Shown: positions 8,314 through 18,002 of the stretch, piece after piece | How the letters are laid out: every line of letters begins with the position of its first letter | Numbering within the stretch: position 1 is the stretch's first letter | Assembly (NCBI GenBank): GCA_030151225.1 | Contig: JASLEG010000139.1 | Location: 34,531 to 98,530 of the forward strand | DNA: 64,000 bases | Direction: 5' to 3' | Origin: Burkholderia sp. | GTDB lineage: Bacteria > Pseudomonadota > Gammaproteobacteria > Burkholderiales > Burkholderiaceae | Made by a program: the position numbers and the translations under genes | The notes under the pieces: generated by a model | Told to the model about the DNA's origin: nothing | Databases searched by the model: none | What the model saw: only the letters and a program-made list of their open reading frames with translations

Positions 8314-9474
8314 TCATCGGTTTTTTTGATGCATGAGGCGCAGCGCGCCGTGTCCCGCATCGAGCGCGCGCAGCAGCGCGGCCTTGATTCGCCGGGCGAA
8401 CGGCCGCTCCACGGCCAGATGCACGGCCAGCGCCAGTGCAATGGCGGCGGCGATCACGCCCCAGAACAGCAGGTCGCGGTCGAGCGCGCCGCCGGCCAGG
8501 TTGAAGGCCATGTAGCCGAGGTTCTGGTGCAGCAGGTAGAGCGGGTAGCTGATCGCGCCGAGCCACACCCAGGCCGGGTGTGCCACGATCGGCCGGGTGC
8601 GCAGCGCGAGCGCGAGCATCGCCAGATAGAACGCGCTCATCGCGGTGGCCACCACCGGCAGGCCGATCGGCGCGGCCGGGAAGTTTTCGTCGAATTCGGC
8701 CACCAGCTGCGCCTCGTGATGCAGCGACAGCGCCCAGGCCGCGGCCACCAGCGCGATGCGCGCCGGCGAGAGGCCGTGCAGCCGGATCAGGTAGCAGGCC
8801 GCGCCGCCGATGAAGAAGCCGGCGTAATCGGTGATCAGGAAGCCCTTGAGCTTGATGGCCGGCACCAGCTCCACCAGCACGGTGAGCGCAAGCCATACAT
8901 AGAGCCAGCGCTCGGCGCGGTGGATCTGGCGGAACAGCAGCACGATCGCCACCAGCCGGTAGAAGCGCAGCTCGGTGCCGAGCGACCAGTACGCGCCGTC
9001 GATCGGCTGCTGGCCGAAGCCGCCGCCGAGCATCAGCAGGTTCACGAGGTATTGCGGCCAGCTGGCCGTGAAGCGGCCGCCGCCGAACGCGAGGGTGGCC
9101 GCGAAGCTCAGCGTGCAGCACACCCAGAACGCCGGCAGCAGCCGCGAGGCGCGCGAGGCCACGAACTTGCGGAAGCTCGCGTCGCCGGCCGTCATCAGGA
9201 TCACGAAGCCGCTGATCATGAAGAACAGGTGCACGCCCAGGAAACCGTAGCGCGCCACCGGCTCGAGCGCCGGCACGTGCATCTCGGTCAGGCCGTCGGC
9301 GGCGTGGCCGCGGAACGCGTAATGGAACAGCACCACGGCAAGGGCCGCGAAGAAGCGCAGCAGGTCGAGTTCGGGCAGGCGGACGGACTTCACGGGAGGG
9401 CGGCGTGCGAGGCCGCAAGCGGAATGATGGATCGGTTGTTTGCCATAAAAAAATGGCATTGAAAAGTCCGTCAA
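8314..9474 (-). CDS. Acyltransferase family 3 membrane protein
   Basis: About 386 residues with around ten hydrophobic segments. The entry signature RLPELDLLRFFAALAVVLFHY is typical of the OafA/NodX acyltransferase_3 family, and HLFFMISGFVI follows. These proteins O-acylate polysaccharides or other periplasmic glycans using cytoplasmic acyl donors. No polysaccharide genes are nearby. The start is uncertain: ATGs at 9474 and 9459 and a GTG just before the KSVRLPEL segment are all possible, and the family signature would begin close to the GTG. It is divergent from the second chemoreceptor with a 67-base gap. Confidence 0.82.
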   Translation of the reverse strand: MTDFSMPFFYGKQPIHHSACGLARRPPVKSVRLPELDLLRFFAALAVVLFHYAFRGHAADGLTEMHVPALEPVARYGFLGVHLFFMISGFVILMTAGDASFRKFVASRASRLLPAFWVCCTLSFAATLAFGGGRFTASWPQYLVNLLMLGGGFGQQPIDGAYWSLGTELRFYRLVAIVLLFRQIHRAERWLYVWLALTVLVELVPAIKLKGFLITDYAGFFIGGAACYLIRLHGLSPARIALVAAAWALSLHHEAQLVAEFDENFPAAPIGLPVVATAMSAFYLAMLALALRTRPIVAHPAWVWLGAISYPLYLLHQNLGYMAFNLAGGALDRDLLFWGVIAAAIALALAVHLAVERPFARRIKAALLRALDAGHGALRLMHQKNR

Positions 9475-9541
9475 AAAGATTCCTCAAGATTTTCTGCAAA
9501 CAACCGTTAAAGGCGGATACCGCGAACCGTTTCCTTACGAT

Positions 9542-11515
9542 ATGACTGCACTGCTTCCCCGTCGCGCCGGCATCGGCCCGCGGCTCGCCATCCTGTCCTG
9601 CCTGCTGTTCGCCGTGAGCCTGGCCGGCTTCGCCTGGGCGCTGACGCGCTCGGCCGGCGAGCAGGTCACCGCGCAGGTGCTGCAGCGCATCGCCGATCAG
9701 GATCGCGCGATCGCCGACACGATCGCGCTGGTGGACCGCGCGCTCGGCGCGGAGGTGGGCCGCTCGATGACGCAGTTCGAGAGCCTGCTGCCCGGCGATT
9801 TTTCGATCGACGCCGCGCAAACGATTCACATCGAAAGCCTCGACGCGCCCACGCTGAAGGTGGGCGAGCGCGTGCTCGATCTGGACTTCTCGACGCCCGA
9901 CGCATTCCTCGCGCGCAGCGGCGCGATCGCCACGGTGTTCGCGCGCAGCGGCGACGATTTCGTGCGCGTCACCACCTCCCTGAAGAAGGCCGACGGCACG
10001 CGCGCGATCGGCACGCTGCTCGACCGCAGGAGCCCGGCCTATGCGCCGGTGCTCGACGGGCGCAGCTACACCGGGCTGGCGGCGCTGTTCGGCAAGCGCT
10101 ACATCACGCAGTACAAGCCGATCCGCGATGCGGGCGGGCGCGTGATCGGCGCGCTGTTCGTGGGCGTGGACGTGGGCGCCGAGATCGCGGCGATCGAGGC
10201 CGGCATCCGCGAGCAGAAGATCGGCGAGAGCGGCTACTTCCTCGTGCTCGATGCGTCGAGCGGCCCCGATCGCGGCAAGTTCGTCGTGCATCCGCGCGCC
10301 GAAGGGCAGCGCGGCGACGAGGCGAGCGCGCCGTTCGCGCGCATGCTCGACGCGCAGCAGGGCCAGTTCGCGTTCCGCTCCGCCGACGCGGCGCTGGGCG
10401 AGACCGCCGCGCGCGACAAGTACGTGTCGTTCCGCACCGTGCCCGAATGGCACTGGCTGGTGGCCGGCATCGCGCCGCGCGACGAGGTGATGGCCGGCGT
10501 GACGGCCACCCGCGACCGCTTCCTGCTGGTGGGGCTCGCGCTGGTGCTGGTGTTCGGCGCGCTGTTCGTGCTGGCGGTGCGGCGGCTCGTGAGCCGGCCG
10601 CTCGAGGCGGCCGTGCATGCATCGGAGCGGCTCGCGGCCGGCGACCTGAGCGTGCGGCTGGTGGCCGGCGGTGCGGCGGGCGGCATGGCGCGCGACGACG
10701 AGATCGGCCGCCTGGTGCGCGCCATCGACGGCATCGGCGACGGTCTCGCGCGGATCGTGGCGCAGGTGCGCGAGGGCGCGTCGGACATGGCCGCGCGCAC
10801 CGGCCAGATCGCGGGCGGCAGCGGCGACATCGCCGGGCGCATCGCGGCGCAGGCCGGCAACCTCGAGCGCACGGCCGCCAGCATGGAGCAGCTGACCTCG
10901 AACGTGCAGCAGAACGCCGAACATGCGCTGCAGGCCGACCAGCTCGTGTCGGGCGCCTCGAGCGCGGCGCGCGACGGCGGCGAGGCGGTGGGCCGCGTGG
11001 TGTCCACCATGGACGAGATCGGCCGTGCCGCGCAGCGCATCGCCGACATCACCAGCGTGATCGAGAGCATCGCGTTCCAGACCAACATCCTCGCGCTCAA
11101 CGCGGCCGTGGAAGCGGCGCGCGCGGGCGAGCAGGGGCGCGGCTTCGCGGTGGTGGCGGGCGAGGTGCGGGCACTCGCGCAGCGCAGCGCGGCGTCGGTG
11201 CGCGAGATCGAGCAGCTGGTGGCGGAATCGACCGAGACGGTCGGGCGCGGCGCCCGGATCGCCGGCGAGGCGAGCGCCACGATGGAGGGCATCGTGCAGC
11301 AGGTGAGCCACGTCAGCGCGATCATCGGCGAGATCAGCCAGGCCTCGCGCGAGCAGTCGCAGGCGATCGAGCAGGTCAATCAGGCCGTCACGGAGATCGG
11401 CGAGGCCACCCAGCAGAACGCGCAGGTGGTGGACGCGGCCCGGCGTCAGGCGGTGGCGCTGCGCGACGAGGCGGAAAAACTGGCCGGCGCGGTCAGCGTG
11501 TTCAAGCTGCGCTGA
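9542..11515 (+). CDS. Methyl-accepting chemotaxis protein (Cache sensor)
   Basis: A 657-residue chemoreceptor. It has an N-terminal transmembrane helix (about 15-37) and a large periplasmic region with Cache_3-Cache_2 features (RSYTGLAALFGKRYITQYKP, GALFVGVDVG, then GESGYFLVLD). A second helix lies near 320-340, followed by HAMP and the signalling tip near residue 515 (NILALNAAVEAARAG). Cache domains of this type often bind small carboxylates, but the ligand cannot be read from sequence. It sits next to a sugar-acid catabolic block, and no functional link is proven. Confidence 0.92.
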   Translation: MTALLPRRAGIGPRLAILSCLLFAVSLAGFAWALTRSAGEQVTAQVLQRIADQDRAIADTIALVDRALGAEVGRSMTQFESLLPGDFSIDAAQTIHIESLDAPTLKVGERVLDLDFSTPDAFLARSGAIATVFARSGDDFVRVTTSLKKADGTRAIGTLLDRRSPAYAPVLDGRSYTGLAALFGKRYITQYKPIRDAGGRVIGALFVGVDVGAEIAAIEAGIREQKIGESGYFLVLDASSGPDRGKFVVHPRAEGQRGDEASAPFARMLDAQQGQFAFRSADAALGETAARDKYVSFRTVPEWHWLVAGIAPRDEVMAGVTATRDRFLLVGLALVLVFGALFVLAVRRLVSRPLEAAVHASERLAAGDLSVRLVAGGAAGGMARDDEIGRLVRAIDGIGDGLARIVAQVREGASDMAARTGQIAGGSGDIAGRIAAQAGNLERTAASMEQLTSNVQQNAEHALQADQLVSGASSAARDGGEAVGRVVSTMDEIGRAAQRIADITSVIESIAFQTNILALNAAVEAARAGEQGRGFAVVAGEVRALAQRSAASVREIEQLVAESTETVGRGARIAGEASATMEGIVQQVSHVSAIIGEISQASREQSQAIEQVNQAVTEIGEATQQNAQVVDAARRQAVALRDEAEKLAGAVSVFKLR

Positions 11516-11554
11516 GCCGGCGGGCCGCCACGCGCGCGGCCCTTCCTCCGTGCT

Positions 11555-12328
11555 TCAGTGCTTCAGGAAGCCGCCGAAGCGGGCGCGGATCTCGTCGACC
11601 TGCGAGAGCGTGCCCGACAGATGCGCGCGCAGCGCCTGCTGCGCGCCCACCGGATCGCCGGCCGCGATGGCCGCGACGATCGCCGCGTGCTGGTCGAGCA
11701 CGCGTTCGGTCTTGCCCGGGATCGGCACGTGCAGGTTGCGCAGCCGGTCCAGATGGCCGCTCTGCTTGCGCACCAGCGCCCACAGGCCGCTCACGTCGGC
11801 CGCGTCGTACATCAGGCGGTGAAACGCCTGATCGGCGTGCACGAATTCCACGTAGTTCTCGCGCGCGGCGTGCATGCGCTGCAGCTCGATGGCGTCCTCG
11901 AGCCTCGCCACCAGCGCCGGCGGCGTGTCGCTGGCGAGCCGGTGCACCACTTCCAGTTCGATCGAGCGCCGCAGGAACAGCTGCTGGCGCGCCAGCGTCA
12001 CGTCGATCGAGCTGACCACCGTGGCGTGCTGCGGAAAGATGTCCACCAGCCCTTCCTCGCCGAGCCGGATCAGCGCATCGCGGATCGGCGTCTGGCTCAG
12101 CCCGTACAGCGCGGCCAGGTCGGCGCGCTGCAGCACCGTGCCCGGCGCGATCCGCATGTCCACGATCAGCTCGCGCAGATGTTCGAACACCTGCGGCGCG
12201 GCATGGCGCGAGCGGTCGAACGACGGGGCGATCAATTCGGAAAGGGCGGCGGCGGTGGCCGGGGCGTCGGAATGCGTCGGGGTCATTGCGGTGCTTGCTT
12301 GCGTGCGTGGGGCGGGCCTGGCCGGCAT
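11555..12328 (-). CDS. GntR-family regulator (FCD/FadR type) of the sugar-acid block
   Basis: A winged-helix GntR DNA-binding domain (LIVDMRIAPGTVLQRADLAALYGLSQTPIRDALIRL) is followed by an all-helical FCD ligand domain with the conserved His and Asp/Arg-rich helices. FCD regulators usually respond to carboxylic or sugar acids and repress the adjacent operon. This gene is divergent from an MFS carrier and dehydratase operon. The intergenic region carries a perfect interrupted palindrome at 12378-12393. The start is either 12328 or an internal ATG at 12286 (MTPTHSD); neither has a strong Shine-Dalgarno sequence. Confidence 0.85.
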   Translation of the reverse strand: MPARPAPRTQASTAMTPTHSDAPATAAALSELIAPSFDRSRHAAPQVFEHLRELIVDMRIAPGTVLQRADLAALYGLSQTPIRDALIRLGEEGLVDIFPQHATVVSSIDVTLARQQLFLRRSIELEVVHRLASDTPPALVARLEDAIELQRMHAARENYVEFVHADQAFHRLMYDAADVSGLWALVRKQSGHLDRLRNLHVPIPGKTERVLDQHAAIVAAIAAGDPVGAQQALRAHLSGTLSQVDEIRARFGGFLKH

Positions 12329-12377
12329 GCAGGCATGCCGGCAGCCGCCACGATACCAAACTCCCGCTTCATTGACG

Positions 12378-12393
12378 CACTAATGTTTTAGTG
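12378..12393. promoter_or_regulatory. Candidate GntR operator (perfect palindrome)
   Basis: CACTAA-TGTT-TTAGTG is a perfect inverted repeat with a 4-base spacer. It lies in the only AT-rich stretch between the divergent GntR gene and the carrier operon starting at 12472. Its position and symmetry fit an operator for a dimeric FCD-type repressor; binding is inferred. Confidence 0.5.
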
Positions 12394-12471
12394 TTTTAAT
12401 CCGCTCGCATCGGGTGGACGATGCCGCGAGGCGGGGCGCTCCGCCCGCACAAGACGATATCGGAGACACTC

Positions 12472-13818
12472 GTGAAAACCGCGAAGCAAGCCACCGCACC
12501 CGCGCCATCGCCGGCCTCGCCGCTCGGCCGAGCCGTGGCTAAGATCGAACGCCGCGTGCTGCCGCTGTTCGTGATCATGTTCATCGTCAATTACATCGAT
12601 CGCGTGAACATCGGCTTCGTGCGCGAGCACCTGGCCAGCGACATCGGCATCGGCGCAGCCGCCTACGGGCTGGGCGCGGGGCTGTTCTTCGTGGGCTACG
12701 CGATCTTCGAGGTGCCCTCGAACCTGCTGCTCGCGCGCTACGGCGCGAAGGCCTGGCTCACCCGCATCATGCTGACCTGGGGCCTGGCCGCCACGGCCAT
12801 GGCCTTCGTGCGCGGCGAGACCTCGTTCTACGTGCTGCGTTTCCTGCTCGGCGTGGCCGAGGCGGGCTTCTTTCCCGGCGTCATCTACTACTTCACGCAA
12901 TGGCTGCCCGCCAGCGCGCGCGGCCGCGCGATGGCGGTGTTCCTGAGCGGCTCGGCGCTGGCCTCGATCCTGGCCGGGCCGGTGTCGGGCGCGCTGCTGC
13001 AGATCGGCGGCTTCGGCCTGCACGGCTGGCAATGGATGTTCGTGGTGGAGGGCGCGGCCTCGATCGTGCTGTGCGCGGTGGTGTGGTTCTGGCTCGATTC
13101 GCGGCCGGCCGACGCGCGCTGGCTGCACGACGACGAGCGCCGCGCCGTGGCCGACACGATCGCGGCCGAGCAGGCCGAGCGCGAACGCGAGCGCGGCCGC
13201 CACGGCGCGCACGCCTCGCCGTTCGCGCTGCTGGCCGACCCGAAGATCCTGCTGTACTGCTTCATCTACTTCGCGGTGTCGCTGACGATCTACGGCGCCA
13301 CCTTCTGGCTGCCCGGCATCATCCGCAAGATGGGCAGCTATTCCGATTTCCAGGTGGGCCTGTTCAATTCGATTCCGTGGCTGGTCTCGATCGTGGCGAT
13401 GTACGGCTTCGCCGCGCTGGCCGCGCGCTTTCGCAACCAGCCGCTGTGGACCTCGGTGGCGCTCGTGATCGCGGCGGCCGGGATGTTCGTGTCGACCTTC
13501 GGTGGCGCGGCCTTCGCCTTCGTGTCGATCTGCTTCGCCGCGGTGGGCTTCAAGGCCGCCTCGTCGCTGTTCTGGCCGATTCCTCAGAATCATCTCGATG
13601 CGCGCATCGCCGCCGGCGTGATCGCGCTGATCAACTCGATCGGCAATCTGGGCGGCTTCGTGGCGCCGGCCGTGTTCGGCTGGCTCGAACAGCATACCGG
13701 CTCGATCCGCGGCGGCCTGACCGGGCTTGCCGTCACCTCGCTGATCGCCGCGGCCGCCGTGTGGATGACGCGCGGCGCGCGCCATCGCGCCGAACCGCTG
13801 CCGCGCCGCGCGGGCTGA
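12472..13818 (+). CDS. MFS transporter, anion:cation symporter (ACS) family
   Basis: A 448-residue, 12-helix major facilitator. The ACS signatures NYIDRVNIGF in helix 1 and LGVAEAGFFPGVIYYFTQW in helix 4 point to uptake of organic anions such as sugar acids or tartrate-like compounds. The GTG at 12472 is chosen because GGAG lies 7 bases upstream (12462-12465); an ATG further upstream at 12421 has no good ribosome site. It is first in an operon with a glucarate-dehydratase-like gene 43 bases downstream and is probably controlled by the divergent GntR regulator. Confidence 0.88.
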   Translation: MKTAKQATAPAPSPASPLGRAVAKIERRVLPLFVIMFIVNYIDRVNIGFVREHLASDIGIGAAAYGLGAGLFFVGYAIFEVPSNLLLARYGAKAWLTRIMLTWGLAATAMAFVRGETSFYVLRFLLGVAEAGFFPGVIYYFTQWLPASARGRAMAVFLSGSALASILAGPVSGALLQIGGFGLHGWQWMFVVEGAASIVLCAVVWFWLDSRPADARWLHDDERRAVADTIAAEQAERERERGRHGAHASPFALLADPKILLYCFIYFAVSLTIYGATFWLPGIIRKMGSYSDFQVGLFNSIPWLVSIVAMYGFAALAARFRNQPLWTSVALVIAAAGMFVSTFGGAAFAFVSICFAAVGFKAASSLFWPIPQNHLDARIAAGVIALINSIGNLGGFVAPAVFGWLEQHTGSIRGGLTGLAVTSLIAAAAVWMTRGARHRAEPLPRRAG

Positions 13819-13861
13819 CCCGCCGCCGCGCCGCTCCCTCCCTCATCATTCAGGAATCCGC

Positions 13862-15136
13862 ATGAAGATCACTCGCGTCACCGTCACCCCGATCGCGTTC
13901 AAGGACGCGCCGCTGCTCAACGCGGCCGGCATCCACGAGCCCTATGCGCTGCGCTCGATCATCGAGATCGAGACCGACACCGGCCACATCGGCCTGGGCG
14001 AGAGCTACGGCGACGCGCCGGCGCTGGCCGTGCTCGACGCGGTGAAGGGCGAGCTGATCGGCCTCGATCCGTTCAGGCTGAACCGGCTGCGCGAGATCGT
14101 GCGCGGCGTGGTGGCGAAGCAGGCGCCCGCCAGCGCGGCCGGCGCCGAGCTCGCGCCGGGCTCGCACGCGAGCAAGGCCGTGAGCAACGCGTATTCGGCC
14201 TTCGAGGTGGCCTGCCTGGATGCGCAGGCGCGCTACCTGAACGCGCCGCTGGTGGACCTGCTCGGCGGCGCGGTGCGGCGCGAGGTGCCGTTCAGCGCCT
14301 ACCTGTTCTTCAAGTACGCGCAGCACGTGGACAGCCCCTACGCGCCGGACGCGTGGGGCGAGGCGCTCGGCGAGGAACAGATCGTGGCGCAGGCGCGCCG
14401 CATGATCGACGATTACGGTTTCGAGAGCATCAAGCTGAAGGCCGGCGCGCTCGATCCCGAGCACGAGGTGGCCTGCATCAAGGCGCTCGGGCGCGCGTTC
14501 CCGAACGCGCCGCTGCGCATCGATCCGAACGGCAACTGGTCGCTCGACACCGCGCTGCGCATGGCCGAGCTGCTCGGCAGCGATCTGCAGTACTACGAGG
14601 ATCCGACGCCGGGCCTCGAGGGCATGGCCGAGCTGCACCGTCGCACCGGCATGCCGCTGGCCACCAACATGGTGGTGACCGATTTCGACGAATTCCGCCG
14701 CAGCGTGGCGCTGAACAGCGTGCAGATCGTGCTGGCCGATCACCATTACTGGGGCGGCCTGCGCGACACGCAGCAGCTCGCGCGCATGTGCGACGCCTTC
14801 GGCATCGGCGTGTCGATGCATTCGAACTCGCACCTCGGCATCAGCCTGATGGCGATGACGCACGTGGCCGCCTCGGTGGAGAACCTCTCCTATGCGTGCG
14901 ACACGCATTACCCGTGGCAGGAGCCCGACGAGGAAGTGGTGAAGGGCGGCAAGCTGCCGATCACGGGTGGCTGCGTGGCGCTGACCGACGCGCCGGGCCT
15001 GGGCCTCGAGATCGACCGCGAGCAGCTGATGAAGCTGCACGAGCTGTACAGGACCTGCGGTATCCGCCAGCGCGACGACGTGGGGCAGATGCGCAAGTAC
15101 AAGCCGGACTGGACGAACAGGAAGCCGCGCTTCTGA
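13862..15136 (+). CDS. Glucarate dehydratase-like enolase-superfamily enzyme
   Basis: A 424-residue mandelate racemase/muconate lactonising family protein with the glucarate dehydratase pattern. It has the KxK pair (Lys191, Lys193), metal ligands Asp221 (DPNGNW), Glu246 and Asn269 (ATNMVV), Asp293, and His320 in MHSNSHLGISLM. The Asn as third metal ligand and the HSNSHLG segment are characteristic of GudD and its relatives. Such enzymes dehydrate D-glucarate or L-idarate to 5-keto-4-deoxyglucarate. E. coli GudD is slightly longer (446). It is flanked by two ACS carriers. The downstream aldolase is not in the window, so the exact aldarate is uncertain. Confidence 0.85.
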   Translation: MKITRVTVTPIAFKDAPLLNAAGIHEPYALRSIIEIETDTGHIGLGESYGDAPALAVLDAVKGELIGLDPFRLNRLREIVRGVVAKQAPASAAGAELAPGSHASKAVSNAYSAFEVACLDAQARYLNAPLVDLLGGAVRREVPFSAYLFFKYAQHVDSPYAPDAWGEALGEEQIVAQARRMIDDYGFESIKLKAGALDPEHEVACIKALGRAFPNAPLRIDPNGNWSLDTALRMAELLGSDLQYYEDPTPGLEGMAELHRRTGMPLATNMVVTDFDEFRRSVALNSVQIVLADHHYWGGLRDTQQLARMCDAFGIGVSMHSNSHLGISLMAMTHVAASVENLSYACDTHYPWQEPDEEVVKGGKLPITGGCVALTDAPGLGLEIDREQLMKLHELYRTCGIRQRDDVGQMRKYKPDWTNRKPRF

Positions 15137-15210
15137 GCGAGTGGGCGGCGCCGGCGCCGCTCCCCCGCCGGCAACACGACAACGAAAACGAATCGAGACG
15201 GAGACACGAG

Positions 15211-16563
15211 ATGAGCGCACCGATCGCGGGCGACCCCCGCGCGCCGGCCACGAGCCGCTACCGCTGGACCCTCTGCGCGATGATGTTCTTCGCGACCACC
15301 ATCAACTACATGGATCGCCAGACGCTCGGCCTGCTCGCGCCGCTGATGCAGGCCGACATCGGCTGGAGCCAGGTGCAGTACGCGCAGACGGTGATGATCT
15401 TCACGGCGGCCTACGCGGCGGGGCTGATGCTGTTCGGCCGGATCGCCGACCGGCTCTCCACGAAACTCGTGTACGGCGGCGCGATGGGGCTGTGGAGCGC
15501 GGCGGCGATGCTGCACGCGCTGGCCGCGAGCGTGCCCGGCTTCGCGGCGGTGCGCGGGCTGCTGGGCTTCGCGGAGGCGTCGAACTTCCCGGTGGCGCTG
15601 CGCACCACGGCCGTGTGGTTCCCGAGGGCCGAGCGCGCGTTCGCCACCGGCATCTGGAACATGGGCGCGACCGTGGGCGGCGTGGTGGCGCCGGCCGTGA
15701 TCCCGGTGATGGCGGCGCTGTGGGGCTGGCGCGTGAGCTTCGCGGTGAGCGGGGCGATCGGCTTCGTGTGGCTGGCCGCGTGGTGGCGCATGTACCGGCC
15801 GCCGGCCGAGCATCCGCGCGTGTCCGCGGCCGAGCTGGCGCTGATCGAGGGCGACCATGCGGAACGCGAGTCGGCCGCTGCCGCAACCGCCGCGCAGCCC
15901 GAGCGCAAGGTCGGCTGGCTCGCGGTGCTGCGCCACCGCGAGGCGTGGGCATTCATGGTCGGCAAGCTGCTGACCGATCCGATCTGGTGGTTCTATCTGT
16001 TCTGGCTGCCGAAGTGGCTCAACGAGGCGAACGGCATCGACGTGCAGCATATGGGCCCGCCGCTGGTGGTGATCTACGCGATGGCCTGCGGCGGCAGCGT
16101 GCTGGGCGGCTGGGCCTCGTCGCGGCTGATCGCGCGCGGCGTGCGCGTGAACCGCGCGCGCAAGCTCGTGATGGCGGTGTGCGCGCTGTGCGTGACGCCG
16201 ATCGCGCTGCTCTCGCAGTTCCACACCTTGTGGTTCGCCGTGTTCGCGGTGGGGCTCGCGGCGGCCGCGCATCAGGGCTGGTCGGCCAACCTCGTGACCA
16301 CCGTGTCCGACGTGTTCCCGCGCCGCGCGGTGGGCACCGTGATCGGCGTCGGCGGCGCGATGGGCATGCTCGGCTCCTTCCTGTTCTCGGGCGTGATCGG
16401 CGAGACGCTGCAGCGCACCGGGCAGTACTGGGCGCTGTTCGCGATCGGCGCGCTGGCCTATCTGGTCGCGCTCGCGATCCTGCATGCGCTGATGCCGCGC
16501 ATGACGCCGGTCGTGCTCGATGCCGACGGCGCCGCGGCGACGGGGCAGTCCATGCACGTTTGA
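15211..16563 (+). CDS. MFS transporter, hexuronate/aldarate-type (ACS family)
   Basis: A 450-residue MFS protein with the ExuT/GudP-like signature TTINYMDRQTLGLLAPLMQ in helix 1 and GFAEASNFPVALR in helix 4. It probably imports a hexuronate or aldarate for the dehydratase encoded 74 bases upstream. GGAG at 15200-15203 precedes the ATG at 15211. It is the last gene of the first operon, and a 232-base gap separates it from the second dehydratase gene. Confidence 0.87.
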   Translation: MSAPIAGDPRAPATSRYRWTLCAMMFFATTINYMDRQTLGLLAPLMQADIGWSQVQYAQTVMIFTAAYAAGLMLFGRIADRLSTKLVYGGAMGLWSAAAMLHALAASVPGFAAVRGLLGFAEASNFPVALRTTAVWFPRAERAFATGIWNMGATVGGVVAPAVIPVMAALWGWRVSFAVSGAIGFVWLAAWWRMYRPPAEHPRVSAAELALIEGDHAERESAAAATAAQPERKVGWLAVLRHREAWAFMVGKLLTDPIWWFYLFWLPKWLNEANGIDVQHMGPPLVVIYAMACGGSVLGGWASSRLIARGVRVNRARKLVMAVCALCVTPIALLSQFHTLWFAVFAVGLAAAAHQGWSANLVTTVSDVFPRRAVGTVIGVGGAMGMLGSFLFSGVIGETLQRTGQYWALFAIGALAYLVALAILHALMPRMTPVVLDADGAAATGQSMHV

Positions 16564-16795
16564 TATAAGACATCGTACAAGTAATATCGGACGGATTCAC
16601 GAGCTGATCGACAGATTGGCGGGCGAAACACGGTCGCGATTGCAGTAAACGCCACAATGACATACGATGACGCACAACTTATCTGAGCCGGATCCGATCC
16701 AGCCTCGCCGGGCGCCACGCACCCGGGCACCCTGAACCGCCCCTGCGCGGGCAGGGCGGAGACACGCATCGGTCCGGTGGTTTCGAGAGTCGCCC

Positions 16796-17938
16796 GTGAA
16801 AATCACCGCTGTCGAAGTTCTCCGCCTGTCGCTCGCGTTCGATGCCGGACGCCGTCCCGCCACCGAGACCGAAGCCGCCGCCGACACCTACAACGCCGCC
16901 GACCGCTCGCTGCGCCGCATGGAGACGCTGCTCGTCAAGCTCACCGACGACGCGGGCCGCACCGGCTGGGGCGAGGCGTTCGGCCACCTGATCAATCCCG
17001 TCACCTTTGCGGCGCTCGAGGGCCCGGTGGGGCGCTGGTTCCGCGGCGTGGAGTTCGAGCCGACGCTGGACGGCATCGCCGCGCTGCGCGATCGTGCCGA
17101 TCACGCGCTGCACGCGTTCGGCCGCACCGGCCCCGTGCTCTACGCGCTGTCGGCGATCGACACCGCGCTGCACGATCTCGCCGCGCAGGCGGCCGGGCTG
17201 CCGCTGTATCGCTGGCTCGGCGGGCGGCGCGACACGATCGACGTGTACGCGAGCCTGGTCAGCTACCAGAACGAACCCGAGGAAGTGGCGCGCCACGTGC
17301 GCCGCGCCTGGGACGAGGGCTTCCGCACGATCAAGCTGCACGAAACCGGGCAGCCCGCCATCGCCGCCGCGCGCGCCGCGCTGCCGGCCGCCGGCCAGCT
17401 GATGGTGGACGTGAACTGCCCGTGGAGCGCCACGGAAGCGGCCGAGCGCGTGGCCGCGCTGCGCGACCTGGGCCTCGGCTGGCTCGAGGAGCCGGTGTGG
17501 CCGTGCGACGACGTGGCCGGCATCGCCAGGGTGCGCGCGCTAGGCGTGCCGGTGGCCGCGGGCGAGAACGCCTCGGGCCTGGCCGGCTTTCGCGAGCTGT
17601 TCGAGCGCGGCGCGCTCGACGTGGCGCAGCCGAGCATCGCCAAGATCGGCGGCCCGACCGGCATGCGCGCCGTGATCGCGCTGGCCGGCCAGTACGGCGT
17701 GCGCGTGGTGCCGCATTGCTTCTATTACGGCGCCGGCCTGCTCGCCACCGCGCACGTGGTGGCCACGCTGCCCGACGACGTCGCGCTCGAAATCCCGTAT
17801 CTCGACTGGCCCGAGCGCCTGCACGCGGCGCAGCGGCCCGGCGCGCGGCTCGCGCTGCCGGACACGCCGGGCCTCGGCTTCGCGCCCGACACCGCGCTGC
17901 TCGAACGCAACCTGATCGCGCGCGCCATGCTCGACTGA
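16796..17938 (+). CDS. Enolase-superfamily (MR/MLE) enzyme with a KxH active-site motif
   Basis: A 380-residue protein with the capping domain and barrel of the mandelate racemase/muconate lactonising group. Metal ligands are Asp205, Glu231 and Glu257 (AAGENASG). The second-strand catalytic pair reads Lys180-Leu-His182 instead of the usual KxK. Lys283 and His307 (VVPHCFYYGAG) sit at the positions of the opposite base. Reactions of this group start with proton abstraction next to a carboxylate, so an acid-sugar dehydratase or cycloisomerase is likely, but the substrate is not assignable. It starts with GTG at 16796. A third ACS carrier follows 64 bases downstream. Confidence 0.78.
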   Translation: MKITAVEVLRLSLAFDAGRRPATETEAAADTYNAADRSLRRMETLLVKLTDDAGRTGWGEAFGHLINPVTFAALEGPVGRWFRGVEFEPTLDGIAALRDRADHALHAFGRTGPVLYALSAIDTALHDLAAQAAGLPLYRWLGGRRDTIDVYASLVSYQNEPEEVARHVRRAWDEGFRTIKLHETGQPAIAAARAALPAAGQLMVDVNCPWSATEAAERVAALRDLGLGWLEEPVWPCDDVAGIARVRALGVPVAAGENASGLAGFRELFERGALDVAQPSIAKIGGPTGMRAVIALAGQYGVRVVPHCFYYGAGLLATAHVVATLPDDVALEIPYLDWPERLHAAQRPGARLALPDTPGLGFAPDTALLERNLIARAMLD

Positions 17939-18002
17939 CGCGGCACCCGGCCCGACACTCGCACGCAGTACCACGCATTCCAATAACGACCCAGGAGACA
18001 CG

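Noticed and set aside
8279..11311. 1010-codon minus-strand open frame across the chemoreceptor and acyltransferase genes
   Set aside because: The second chemoreceptor on the plus strand and the acyltransferase in another minus frame explain the sequence. This frame has no recognisable domain.
16571..16669. CATCGTA at 16571-16577 and its complement TACGATG at 16663-16669 as a possible regulator pair before the second dehydratase operon
   Set aside because: A 7-base inverted match about 90 bases apart is expected by chance in a gap of this length.
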